Source of the DNA: Marimonas arenosa
Lineage (GTDB): Bacteria > Pseudomonadota > Alphaproteobacteria > Rhodobacterales > Rhodobacteraceae
Assembly: GCF_030848945.1 (NCBI RefSeq)
Contig: NZ_JANHAX010000008.1
Span: forward strand, 1-64,000
Length of the DNA: 64,000 nucleotides
Direction: 5' to 3'
Made by a program: the position numbers and the translations under genes
The notes under the pieces: model-generated
Database searches by the model: none
Told to the model about the DNA's origin: nothing
The model's input: the letters and a program-made list of their open reading frames with translations, nothing else
In this document: positions 53,648 through 62,533 of the stretch, in pieces
Numbering within the stretch: the first letter of the stretch is position 1
Layout of the letters: each line of letters opens with the position of its first letter

Positions 53648-54529
53648 ATGATGGGACGCGAGGATAGAGCAATGTGGGTGAGACTGGCGGTGATGGTTTT
53701 AGCCTTGGCGGTCTTCAATGGCGGACCGACGCGCGCGGATGATCTTCCCGCAACCATTGCGGATCCGTCGTTCCTGCCGGACTGGATGCCAGAGTTTCCG
53801 GAAGAAGGCGAAGCCAAGACCGGAGTGTCCAGTTCCGGCTGCGACGCAATCGTCGGGCGCTGGCAATGGGCGAACGGCAACGTGTTCACCTTTACCACCG
53901 ACCAGCGCTGGCAACGGCCGGATGCGCCATATCAGGGCAACTGGGCTTGTCAGGTCAACAGCAGTGGCCAGAACGAGGTCCGGATCACGCCGGACCAGGG
54001 CAGTTGGTGGACGGTCGTGCAGATCGCCCCGGACGGAATGCGCATGTCGGGCATTGGCGACAACGGCTATCCGGCGGATGCGGTGCGTCTGCCCGAGACC
54101 GATCCGGAGCTGCAACGGCTTGTCGGCACGATTGTCGAGGGCGCGTTTCCGCTCGACGGGTGGCAGGACATGGGCGGCGGCCTGCTGGAAGAGCCGGTCT
54201 GGTTCAGCCACTATCGCAGACCCGACCGGGCGCAGCTTGTGCTGGTGCAGTGGATGTTGCCGCGGCGATCTGGAACCCAGCAGGCCACGTTCCAGATCAC
54301 CGATGTTCTGGTGACACCGGCCTTGCCGAAGGACAGCGAGCTTGCCTTTTACTGCCGCGAGGCACAGCCGAACGTGACCCGCAAGATCATCGCCGTGGTC
54401 CGGCCCGACATGAAGCAGGAATGGTGGCGGGATGTCCGGCAGGCCTGGGCCGTTGATCTCGGCTCGGGACGCATCCAGACGTTCGCCCCGCAGGGGATCG
54501 AGTGCGTCAACGAGGGCTGGGGTAACTGA
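53648..54529 (+). CDS. Secreted protein of unknown function
   Basis: 293 residues; a start at the second or third Met (MWVRLAVMVLALAVF) would shorten it by up to 8. Signal peptide, cleavage near TRA-DD. The mature part has a lipocalin-like opening (CDAIVGRWQWANGNVFTFTT, WACQVNSSGQNEVRITPDQG) and a second beta domain (VLVQWMLPRRSGTQQATFQI, IIAVVRPDMKQEWWRDVRQA). Function unknown. It converges on fibre copy 6 with a gap of only 45 bases. Confidence 0.7.
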   Translation: MMGREDRAMWVRLAVMVLALAVFNGGPTRADDLPATIADPSFLPDWMPEFPEEGEAKTGVSSSGCDAIVGRWQWANGNVFTFTTDQRWQRPDAPYQGNWACQVNSSGQNEVRITPDQGSWWTVVQIAPDGMRMSGIGDNGYPADAVRLPETDPELQRLVGTIVEGAFPLDGWQDMGGGLLEEPVWFSHYRRPDRAQLVLVQWMLPRRSGTQQATFQITDVLVTPALPKDSELAFYCREAQPNVTRKIIAVVRPDMKQEWWRDVRQAWAVDLGSGRIQTFAPQGIECVNEGWGN

Positions 54530-54574
54530 CGCAGGAGGGGCGCAGACCGGCCCGGCATCGACCGCCCGGATGAG

Positions 54575-55804
54575 TCAGTCGGCGGCCATGTCCTGCTGCG
54601 CGCTGTCGGCCATGACCAGCATTTCAAGCCGCGCGATGCGGGCGTTCTGATCGGCGATACGTTTCTCTTGCTCGGCGATGTAGATATGGGCGTGCTCGAG
54701 CTCGTTCAGCATCCGGCCCAGTTTGTCGGTGACGTTGAGCGGTTCGCCTTCGGGCGTCGGGCCGACATTCGGCAGGTGGCCGAGGGCGAACATCGCGGCG
54801 GCATGCTCCGCGATGCTGGGCAGGTCGTAGTCGTCGGAGAACACCCGGTCGCAGCCGCCGCCGCAGGCGGTGCCGCCGGTGATGAGGCTTCCGGCGAGCG
54901 TGGCATCGCCGTTCGGGCGGATTTCAAAGAGCTTGGTCTTTGCCGAGGAAGCGGAGCCGACGGCGCCCTGTTTGAGGATGAAATTGGTGCCGGCGCCGAA
55001 GCTCCATTCGCCGCCGGTACCGGTGTTGCCCATGATAATCTCGGGGCGTCCGTTGTTTTGCAGGTTCATCATCGTCCGAGGCGTCGTGGTAGCGCTCGTC
55101 TCTTCAACCCTGATTTGTGCTGCGCCCTGATCGCCGGTGACATGCAGTTGTGCCTGAGGGCTGTAGGTGCCCATGCCGATCTCTCCGTTGCCGGCAATTG
55201 TGAGCGCGCCTTCGTTGCCGGTGCCGGGATAGATGTAGAACGGGCTGACGCCATTGGTCTGGTCGGCGATGCGGATCTGGACCTCGTTTGCGATCAGGTC
55301 CCAAGTGTGAGGCGTGTTGCCACCAGAGCCATCCTGTTCGAAGCGGACGCGGGGTGTGTCACCGCGGGTGATGGTGAGCGCGGCGGTGTTGGACCCGGTG
55401 CTGCCAAACCCGATATTGCCGTTTGCCCTGACGTTGATCGAGCGTGTCGGGGCGCCTCCGTCCATGATAAACGGGAACGTACCGGCTTCATGATCGTAGA
55501 TCAGGAAAAACTCGAACGTGTCGTCATTGACCTGGAATGAATAATCACGGTCGGTGTCGCCGCCGCCCGGGTTTGTTACGTTCGAATTATCCGCAATCAT
55601 GACGCGCGGGTTTTCGGCTGACACGATCATGTCAAAACCGAAGAAATCCATTCCGTCAGTGCAAGTCGTGCCGACGCAGAGATCGCCCTGTACGATCAGA
55701 TCGTCGGCAATCACCTGATCGGCCCTTGCCGCCGGAATAGCGAGCATTGTGGCCATGATGGCGGCGAGCGGCGGGATGCGGAAAAAGCGGTTCATTTGTG
55801 CCAT
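54575..55804 (-). CDS. Secreted fibre-like protein, copy 6 (distant paralogue)
   Basis: 409 residues from ATG 55804 (GGGGGT upstream; ATG 55795 also possible). Signal peptide through PAARA-DQ, then CVGTTC, DRDYSFQVNDDTFEFFLIYD, RSINVRANGNIGFGSTGSNT, RVRFEQDGSGGNTPHTWDL, GNGEIGMGTYSPQAQLHV, MMNLQNNGRPEIIMGNTGT, ITGGTACGGGCDRVFSDDYD, IAEHAAAMFALGHLPNVGPT, VTDKLGRMLNELEHAHIYIA and a coiled coil. It shares long blocks with copy 5, so these two form one subgroup. Confidence 0.85.
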   Translation of the reverse strand: MAQMNRFFRIPPLAAIMATMLAIPAARADQVIADDLIVQGDLCVGTTCTDGMDFFGFDMIVSAENPRVMIADNSNVTNPGGGDTDRDYSFQVNDDTFEFFLIYDHEAGTFPFIMDGGAPTRSINVRANGNIGFGSTGSNTAALTITRGDTPRVRFEQDGSGGNTPHTWDLIANEVQIRIADQTNGVSPFYIYPGTGNEGALTIAGNGEIGMGTYSPQAQLHVTGDQGAAQIRVEETSATTTPRTMMNLQNNGRPEIIMGNTGTGGEWSFGAGTNFILKQGAVGSASSAKTKLFEIRPNGDATLAGSLITGGTACGGGCDRVFSDDYDLPSIAEHAAAMFALGHLPNVGPTPEGEPLNVTDKLGRMLNELEHAHIYIAEQEKRIADQNARIARLEMLVMADSAQQDMAAD

Positions 55805-55957
55805 GACGGTACCCCCAGTATTCAAATGGCTTAGCAGTAAAGACGGCGCTCGCCCCGCGTAGAGCGGGGAGGTGCGCCGTCCCCCAATGTGCTCAGCGTA
55901 GTCACGCAGGTCGTTTCAGGCAACAGGCGCAACCATGGGGTGAAACCCGCTGCGGCT

Positions 55958-56242
55958 TCAATCTCCGCGTTGCAGGAGCAGCCATTGCAGGCGGTCGATG
56001 AGCGCGTCCTGTTTGGTGATCAGCTTCGTCTGGGCGCGGAGGCGATCGTTCTGCCGTCCTGCCGGGCGATGTAGATTTGCGGATGCTTGAGCTCGTTCAG
56101 CACCTGAGCCAGCTTGTCGGAGACATCGATTGGCGGGCCCTTTGCCGTGGACGCAACATTAGACAGTGGTCGAGGGCGAACATCTGAGCGGTAGGGTTCT
56201 GGACCGAGGGCAGATCGTGGTCGCGGGAGAAACAGCGTCGCA
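55958..56242 (-). pseudogene. Decayed fibre-family C-terminus (copy 7 remnant)
   Basis: Reading the minus strand through three frame changes recovers the family's C-terminal module: CDAV, then FSRDHDLPSVQNPTAQMFAL, then GPPIDVSDKLAQVLNELKHP and QIYIARQ, then a heptad tail QNDRLRAQTKLITKQDALID ending at a TGA. No intact frame spans it and the N-terminal two-thirds are gone. It lies about 150 bases beyond fibre copy 6's upstream region, so it is probably a decayed tandem duplicate. Confidence 0.75.
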
Positions 56243-56367
56243 CTGGGATGTGGCGGGGCGGGAACGGGACGGACTTGCCCGTTTCCGACAGTCGCTGTCG
56301 CCATTGGGCAGGCGCGGCGCCTTGCAGCCAAGAATGATCGGGGGCAGGCGATCAGGGAGGATATCCG

Positions 56368-57924
56368 ATGGCGGACGGGGCAACACGGCGGCGCGGCGGC
56401 GGCCGGGCGGGCAAGAGTGCGCGGCGCGGGTCGGCGGTGATCGAACAGATGCCGTGGCGGCTGCCGGTCAACCACGACAAGCCGACCGAGCCGCTGAGCG
56501 AAGAGGGCGTCGCAGCCATTCACGAAGGCGCGATGCGTATTCTCGAGGAGATCGGGATCGAGATCCTCAATGCCGAGGCGCTGGAGATCTTCCGTGGGGT
56601 GGGTGCCATCATCGACGGCACAAACGTGCGGCTGGGGCGCGACTTCATCATGGAGATGGTCGCCAAGGCACCGGCAAGCTGGCGGATGACGCCGCGCAAC
56701 ACCGAGCGCGAGCTGGTGATCGGTGAGAACCATATCCTGTTCGGCAATGTCAGTTCGCCACCGAATTTCTGGTCGCTGGAGACCGGGCGCAAGATGCCGG
56801 GAACCCGGGTGCAGTGCGCCGAGCTGATCAAGCTGTCACAGTATTTCAACTGCATCCATTTCTGCGGCGGTTACCCGGTCGAACCGCAGGATATCCATGC
56901 CAGCATCCGGCATCTCGACGTGCTCTATGACAAGCTGACACTGACCGACAAGGTGGTGCATACCTACAGCCTCGGCAAGGAACGGGTCGAGGATGCCATG
57001 GAGATGGTGCGCATCGCCGGAGGCCATAGCCGCGAGGAGTTCGAGGCCTCACCGAAGTTCTATACCAACATCAATTCGACCTCGCCCTTGAAGCATGACG
57101 AGCCGATGCTGGATGGCTGGATGCGGATGGCACGGGCGAACCAGGGGCTGGTGGTGACGCCGTTCACGCTGGCCGGCGCGATGGCGCCGGTGACGCTGGC
57201 CGGCGCGGTAGCGCAGAGCCTGGCCGAAGGGTTGATCGCGATTGCGCTGGCGCAGGTGATCCGGCCCGGGGCCGCCTGTGCGATCGGGACCTTCACCTCG
57301 AACGTGGATATGAAGAGCGGCGCGCCGGCCTTCGGTACGCCGGAATACATGCGCGCCACCCAGATGACCGGGCAGATGGCGCGGTTCTACCGTCTGCCGA
57401 TGCGGGCTTCGGGGGTCTGTGCCGCCAACGTGCCCGATGGGCAGGCGATGTGGGAGACCTCGAACAGCCTTTGGTCGGCGGTGCAGTCGGGCACCAACAT
57501 GGTCTATCATGCCGCCGGCTGGCTGGAGGGCGGGCTGATCGCATCCCCGGAAAAATTCGTGATGGATTGCGAAGTGCTGCAGATGATCCAGCGCTATCTG
57601 GAGCCCGAGCTGTGGGCAACGGGGCCCGACGAGATCGCGCTCGACGCCATAGCCGAGGTCGGCGCGCAGGGGCATTTCTTCGGGCTGCAGCACACCCAGG
57701 ACCGATATACCACCGCCTTCTACCAGCCCTTCGTCAGCGACTGGCGCAATTTCGAGGCCTGGGACCAGGCCGGCGGGGTCTGGACGGCGGAGCGGGCGCA
57801 CGGGCTCTACAAGCGGATCATCGAAAGCTTCGAGCCGCCGCCGATGGACGAAGGTATCCGCGAGGAACTGGCGGCTTTCGTTGCCCGCCGCAAGGAAGAG
57901 GGTGGGGCGCCCACGGATTTCTGA
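56368..57924 (+). CDS. MttB-superfamily methyltransferase (non-pyrrolysine type)
   Basis: 518 residues with GGAGG before the ATG. It belongs to the trimethylamine methyltransferase superfamily: LSEEGVAAIHEGAMRILEEI, CGGYPVEPQDIHASIRHLDV, PFTLAGAMAPVTLAGAVAQS and QAMWETSNSLWSAVQSGTNM. No in-frame amber codon interrupts it, so it is the common non-Pyl type, whose known members demethylate quaternary amines such as glycine betaine. No corrinoid protein gene is adjacent. A substrate such as betaine or carnitine is plausible but inferred. Confidence 0.88.
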   Translation: MADGATRRRGGGRAGKSARRGSAVIEQMPWRLPVNHDKPTEPLSEEGVAAIHEGAMRILEEIGIEILNAEALEIFRGVGAIIDGTNVRLGRDFIMEMVAKAPASWRMTPRNTERELVIGENHILFGNVSSPPNFWSLETGRKMPGTRVQCAELIKLSQYFNCIHFCGGYPVEPQDIHASIRHLDVLYDKLTLTDKVVHTYSLGKERVEDAMEMVRIAGGHSREEFEASPKFYTNINSTSPLKHDEPMLDGWMRMARANQGLVVTPFTLAGAMAPVTLAGAVAQSLAEGLIAIALAQVIRPGAACAIGTFTSNVDMKSGAPAFGTPEYMRATQMTGQMARFYRLPMRASGVCAANVPDGQAMWETSNSLWSAVQSGTNMVYHAAGWLEGGLIASPEKFVMDCEVLQMIQRYLEPELWATGPDEIALDAIAEVGAQGHFFGLQHTQDRYTTAFYQPFVSDWRNFEAWDQAGGVWTAERAHGLYKRIIESFEPPPMDEGIREELAAFVARRKEEGGAPTDF

Positions 57925-58132
57925 CCTGGCGGCGTCGGGTGCCCTGATTCGGAGAGCGGACCGGTTCCTCGGAGTGCGGGCGCACGCAGGTTGGTTTGCG
58001 CTCAGGCCACGTAGGCCTTTGGGGGGTCTGCCCGCAAACCCCTGGGATATTTCTGGCAAGAAGAACACGCGAAAAGTCCGGCGCGGCCTGCGGCCGTTGC
58101 CCGCTGCGAGGGCCATGGTCAAGATAGGCGTT

Positions 58133-58150
58133 CTGTCATAAAACTGTCAT
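58133..58150 (+). promoter_or_regulatory. PHO box upstream of the Na/Pi transporter gene
   Basis: CTGTCATAAAACTGTCAT: two exact CTGTCAT heptamers with 11-base periodicity, the classic PhoB binding pattern, 28 bases before the transporter ATG. Confidence 0.8.
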
Positions 58151-58177
58151 TAAAGGCAGGACCGGCAGGACCAAAAG

Positions 58178-59818
58178 ATGGGAGAGACAAGCGGAGTTCT
58201 GACGGCACTGGGCGGGGTCGGCCTGTTCCTTCTCGGTATGGTGCTGATGACTGAGGGGCTGCAAGGCCTGGCCGGGCAATCGCTGCGGCGGATCCTGCGA
58301 CGGTTCACCAGCACGCCGCTGCGGGGGGTTGGGGCCGGCACGCTGGTCACGGCGATCCTGCAAAGCTCGTCAGCGACGACGGTGACGGTAATCGGCTTCG
58401 TTAGCGCCGGGCTTTTGAGTTTCAGCCAGGGTCTGGGCATCGTTTTCGGCGCCAATATCGGCACCACCTTCACCGGCTGGCTGGTGGCGCTGCTGGGGTT
58501 CAAGCTGGAGCTTGAGATCGCGGCGCTGCCGATCGTGTTCATCGGTGGGCTGATGCGGCTGTTCGGCGGTCGGAAGATGGATCTTCTGGGGCAGGCGATA
58601 TCTGGATTTGCCCTGCTGTTTCTCGGCATTGCGCTGATGCAGGAGGGCATGGCGGGCTTAAGCGGCGTGCTGACGCCGGCGGAATTGCCGGGCGACACCT
58701 TCTGGGGCCGGGCGAAACTGGTGGCGATCGGCGCGGCGATCACGGCGGTGACGCAGTCGTCAAGTGCCGGGGTGGCGGCGGCGCTGGTGGCGCTCGATGC
58801 CGGCGCCATCGGCTTTGGCCAGGCGGCGGTGATGGTGATCGGGATGAACATCGGCACCACGGTCACGGCGCTGCTGGCTACGCTGGGCGGGTCGGTGGCG
58901 GCGCGGCAGACCGGCATAGCGCATCTGCTTTTCAACATCTTGACCGGCGTGCTGGCGTTTGTCCTGTTGACCTTCGCGGCCGGTTATGCCGAAACGCGGA
59001 TCGCCGGCGGCGGCGTCGAGGCGGCGCGGTACGGGCTGGTGATCTTCCACACCGTCTTCAACATCGCCGGCGTTGTGATCATTCTTCTTCTGCTTGACCC
59101 GTTCATTGCTCTGGTGCGCCGGTTGGTGCCGGAGACGCGCGAGCCGCTGGTAGCGCGGCTCGACAAGGCGCTGCTGGCGCAGCCGGGGGCGGCGGTCGAT
59201 GCCTCGGGGGCCACCGTCGAGGCCATCACCCGGCACATGTACGGGCTTCTGGCGGCGCGGCTGTCGCCCGGCGGATCGGCGGGCGGCGATGGCAGCCAGC
59301 TGCGTCAGGGGATCCGGGCGCTGGACGCGACCCGGGCTTACCTGGAGGCGATCAACGCCGCCTCGCTGACCGGGCCTGTACTGGCACGCTATCTGGATAT
59401 CCTGCACATTCTCGATCATCTAGCGAGGCTTGGTTATCGCATCAGCCAGGAGGAACGTGCGGCCACGACCCAGAGCGAGCGCCGGTTGAAGCGACTGGCG
59501 CGGGTGCTGCGGCGCGGGCTGACCCAAAGCCTGCAGGCGCCGGCGCTGGGTGGCCAGGCGGCGTGGTTCGACCATCTGCAGGAAATCATGCGCGGCCATC
59601 AGCTGCGATTCCGTGCAGCTATTCTCGAAGGGGCGGGCGTTAAGGGTCTGGCGCCGGGGCGGGCGATGCAGATGATGGATGCGGCACGATGGTTGCACCG
59701 TGTCGCCTATCACGCCTGGCGGATCGAGCATCACCTCGAGCGGATCGTGCGGTCGCGCGAGGAGGTGATGGAGAGTGGCGCCCGCAGCGAGGCGCTGGAG
59801 GATGTGCGCGCCGACTGA
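58178..59818 (+). CDS. Na/Pi-cotransporter family protein
   Basis: 546 residues. Two inverted Na/Pi repeats with the QSSSATT (about residue 62) and QSSSAG (about 190) signatures, each preceded by a GANIGTT or GMNIGTT motif, and about eight membrane helices. A C-terminal PhoU-like helical domain (about 345-546) follows. It probably transports phosphate with sodium under phosphate starvation, as supported by a PHO box upstream. Confidence 0.92.
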   Translation: MGETSGVLTALGGVGLFLLGMVLMTEGLQGLAGQSLRRILRRFTSTPLRGVGAGTLVTAILQSSSATTVTVIGFVSAGLLSFSQGLGIVFGANIGTTFTGWLVALLGFKLELEIAALPIVFIGGLMRLFGGRKMDLLGQAISGFALLFLGIALMQEGMAGLSGVLTPAELPGDTFWGRAKLVAIGAAITAVTQSSSAGVAAALVALDAGAIGFGQAAVMVIGMNIGTTVTALLATLGGSVAARQTGIAHLLFNILTGVLAFVLLTFAAGYAETRIAGGGVEAARYGLVIFHTVFNIAGVVIILLLLDPFIALVRRLVPETREPLVARLDKALLAQPGAAVDASGATVEAITRHMYGLLAARLSPGGSAGGDGSQLRQGIRALDATRAYLEAINAASLTGPVLARYLDILHILDHLARLGYRISQEERAATTQSERRLKRLARVLRRGLTQSLQAPALGGQAAWFDHLQEIMRGHQLRFRAAILEGAGVKGLAPGRAMQMMDAARWLHRVAYHAWRIEHHLERIVRSREEVMESGARSEALEDVRAD

Positions 59819-60016
59819 GGCGCGGGCTCCGGCGGCGATGGCGAAGGCACTCCGCCCCTGATCCGTTCGAAGGTGAAGACCGCGACTGCCCTTCGGTCTG
59901 AAGAGGGTGCCGGCGGAGGCCGGGCGGCGCAACGCCGCGGCCGCCGGGCGCATCCGGCCCTTGTGAGCGGCCTGTGCCAAGCCTAAGCTTTGCCGGACGT
60001 CAGAAGGAATGCCGCG

Positions 60017-61810
60017 ATGACCGGGGACGAGGAAAGAAGGGTTGCACTCGATCGGGCCGCGATGGCGCTTTTGGGCGGTGCGGCGGGGCTGGCGCTTTAT
60101 GTCTTCGTCGATGTTTTGCCCGACCGGCTCGACGATCTACGGTGGCTGCTTTTCGGTGCCGCGCTGGTGATGGGGGCATTCATCGTGGTCCTGGCGCTGA
60201 CCGGGCCGGTGCGGCTGATCCGGGCCATTTCAGGGGCGCTGGCGGTGGCGGCGCCGGCGGCGGTGCTGCTGCTCTGGGCCTCGTTCCGCTATCCGAGGAT
60301 GGAAGGGTTCCTTGATGCCGGCCACGGCGTGCTGGCCTGGGGGGCGATCCTGTTTCTCGGCACGCCGTTCGTGGCCGCGGCGCTGCAGAGTCCGGGCGGC
60401 TGGCGTGACTATGAGCGGCTGTTCGACAACGCCTGGACGATCGTGGTGCGCTATGCCGCGGCCTGGCTGTTCGTGGCGCTGTTCTGGGCAGTCGTGATGC
60501 TGTCGGACCAACTGCTGCAGCTGGTGGGTCTGGATGTCATCGAGCAGCTTCTCCGCGTCGACCCCGTGCCCTACGCGCTGAGCGGACTGGTGCTGGGATT
60601 GGCGCTGGCCGTAATCTACGAACTGCGCGACTATGTTTCGCCGTTTCTCATCCACCGTTTGTTGCGGTTGCTGTTGCCAATGTTCCTGCCGGTGGTGGCC
60701 GTGTTCATCCTGGCGCTGCCGGTGCGGGGGCTGGGCGGGCTGTTCGGCAGCTTCTCGGCAGCGGCGACGCTTATGGGGGTGGCGATCGCCGGGATCACGC
60801 TGATTTCCACCGCGCTCGACCGCAGCGATGCAGATGCGGCGCAAGCCCCGGTGATGGTGTGGGCGGCGCGGATCTTCTCGCTGGCCCTGCCGATTCTTTC
60901 GGGGCTGGCGATCTATGCGGTTTGGCTGCGGGTGGCACAATATGGCTGGACGCCGCCGCGGCTGATGGCAGCTCTGTCAGGAGCCTTCCTGATGGTCTAT
61001 GGCCTGCTTTATGCCGCCTTGGTGCTGCGCGGTGGTGAGTTTTGGATGGCGCGCATTCGCGAAGCCAACCGGCTGATGGCGATGGCTCTGGTGGCGGTGT
61101 CGATGCTTTGGCTGACGCCGGTGCTGAACGCTGAGAAGGTGGCCGCCCGGAGCCAGTTTGAGCGGGCGCTGACGATCATGGACAGCCCACAGACCATGGC
61201 GCTTTGGGAACTGGCGCAGGGTTGGGGCCATGCCGGGACCGACGCACTGGTGTCACTGGAAGCAGAAGCCAAGGCAGTTGGGGCCGATACAGTGCTCGCG
61301 GCGATTGGGCGGGCGCGGACCGCTGGCTCGCGCTATGCCTATGATCGCCAAATCGATGCGGGCGATCTGGCACCGCATATCGCCGAGCTGGCGCGGCTGA
61401 TGCCGCTGCGACCGGAAGGCGCCACGCTGCCCGAAAATGCCTTTAGTGGTCTGCCGGCGCCGATCATCGACCTCTGGCTCAAGAGCTGTCGCACCCGGCT
61501 GCGCGACGGGCGCGCGGGCTGCGTGTTGGTGCTGGGCGATTTTCGCCCCGGGCTTGGGGTGCCCAACGGTTACGTGCTTCTCAACCGTGGCGGACGGTTT
61601 GTCGACATCGCGGGCGTTGCCCTGCGGGACGGACGGTTGGAATCGTTCGGGGCCGCCCGAGCGGTTGCCAGCCTTGCCAGCGCCCAGCGGGTTAGCCCGG
61701 GCCTGACAGAGGAGAATCTCGCCGCGGTGCTCGATGGCGCCTACGAGATCGTGCCGACCGGGCTCAAGGCGCTGAAAATTGGCGATCGGGTAATAATTCC
61801 GGACAATTGA
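60017..61810 (+). CDS. DUF4153 membrane protein
   Basis: 597 residues from ATG 60017 with AAGGA 8 bases upstream. About ten membrane helices in the first 380 residues (for example YAAAWLFVALFWAVVMLSDQ and LLPMFLPVVAVFILALPVRG), then a soluble domain of about 200 residues. The layout fits DUF4153. Function unknown. Single gene. Confidence 0.8.
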   Translation: MTGDEERRVALDRAAMALLGGAAGLALYVFVDVLPDRLDDLRWLLFGAALVMGAFIVVLALTGPVRLIRAISGALAVAAPAAVLLLWASFRYPRMEGFLDAGHGVLAWGAILFLGTPFVAAALQSPGGWRDYERLFDNAWTIVVRYAAAWLFVALFWAVVMLSDQLLQLVGLDVIEQLLRVDPVPYALSGLVLGLALAVIYELRDYVSPFLIHRLLRLLLPMFLPVVAVFILALPVRGLGGLFGSFSAAATLMGVAIAGITLISTALDRSDADAAQAPVMVWAARIFSLALPILSGLAIYAVWLRVAQYGWTPPRLMAALSGAFLMVYGLLYAALVLRGGEFWMARIREANRLMAMALVAVSMLWLTPVLNAEKVAARSQFERALTIMDSPQTMALWELAQGWGHAGTDALVSLEAEAKAVGADTVLAAIGRARTAGSRYAYDRQIDAGDLAPHIAELARLMPLRPEGATLPENAFSGLPAPIIDLWLKSCRTRLRDGRAGCVLVLGDFRPGLGVPNGYVLLNRGGRFVDIAGVALRDGRLESFGAARAVASLASAQRVSPGLTEENLAAVLDGAYEIVPTGLKALKIGDRVIIPDN

Positions 61811-61885
61811 ATTTGTTGAGTCTTTGTTAACAGCCGCCGAGTCATCCTGCCTAAGGAGCAAGGTGACAAAGGTGGAAAAGGGCAG

Positions 61886-62530
61886 ATGCACGGGCTGGTC
61901 AACAGGACGATACAGCAGTTCGTGAGCGATACCTATGGCGCGGAGCGCTGGTCCGAGGTGGCGCTGGCCGCCGATCTGACCTTCGCCGAGTTCGAAGCGA
62001 TGCTGGTATACGAAGAGGCGTTGACACGGCGTGTGCTTGAGGCCGTCTGCACGGTGTTGGACAAGCCGCGCGCCGAAGTGCTGGAGGATATCGGCACCTA
62101 TCTGGTCAGCCACCCCAATGCTGAAGCCGTGCGGCGGCTGCTGCGCTTCGGCGGCGAGGATTTCGTGGAATTCCTGCATTCGCTGGACGACCTGCCCGAC
62201 CGGGCACGGCTGGCCGTATCCGACCTCGAGCTGCCGCAGCTGGAACTGCGGGAACACGCCGCCGACCGCTTCAGTCTGACGGTGAATGCCCGGATCGACG
62301 GGTTCGGGCAGGTGATGATCGGTATGCTGCGCAGTCTGGCCGACGATTATGGCGCGCTAGCGCTGCTCGAGCATCGCGGCGGCCAGCGCGGGTTCGAAGT
62401 GGTGGACATCACCTTGATCGAGGCGGGTTTTGCCCAAGGCCGCAGCTTCGACCTGGGTGCCACGGCCGATCGGGCGGCGGAGGCGACAAGCGCATCTGGT
62501 GCCCTGGTTGCTCCAGGACACGGAAATTGA
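61886..62530 (+). CDS. H-NOX-like (heme NO-binding fold) protein, apparently lacking the proximal histidine
   Basis: 214 residues. The H-NOX fold is recognisable from MHGLVNRTIQQFVSDTYG, FEAMLVYEEALTRRVLEAVC, AVRRLLRFGGEDFVEFLHSL and VMIGMLRSLADDYG. When FLHSLDDLPDRA is aligned by eye with the FLMMMDEVHLQL segment of a Thermoanaerobacter H-NOX, the heme-ligand His falls on Pro104. The YxSxR motif is also not evident (LTVNARI). It is followed at 3 bases by a GGDEF protein, a pair like the reported hnoX/hnoD of Dinoroseobacter. Confidence 0.8.
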   Translation: MHGLVNRTIQQFVSDTYGAERWSEVALAADLTFAEFEAMLVYEEALTRRVLEAVCTVLDKPRAEVLEDIGTYLVSHPNAEAVRRLLRFGGEDFVEFLHSLDDLPDRARLAVSDLELPQLELREHAADRFSLTVNARIDGFGQVMIGMLRSLADDYGALALLEHRGGQRGFEVVDITLIEAGFAQGRSFDLGATADRAAEATSASGALVAPGHGN

Positions 62531-62533
62531 GCG

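Noticed and set aside
54575..56242. Gene conversion or recombination cassette with a site-specific invertase
   Set aside because: No recombinase gene or inverted repeats flank the fibre copy and its remnant.
56368..57924. Pyrrolysine-containing MttB
   Set aside because: The frame has no internal TAG codon and no pyl genes are present in the window.
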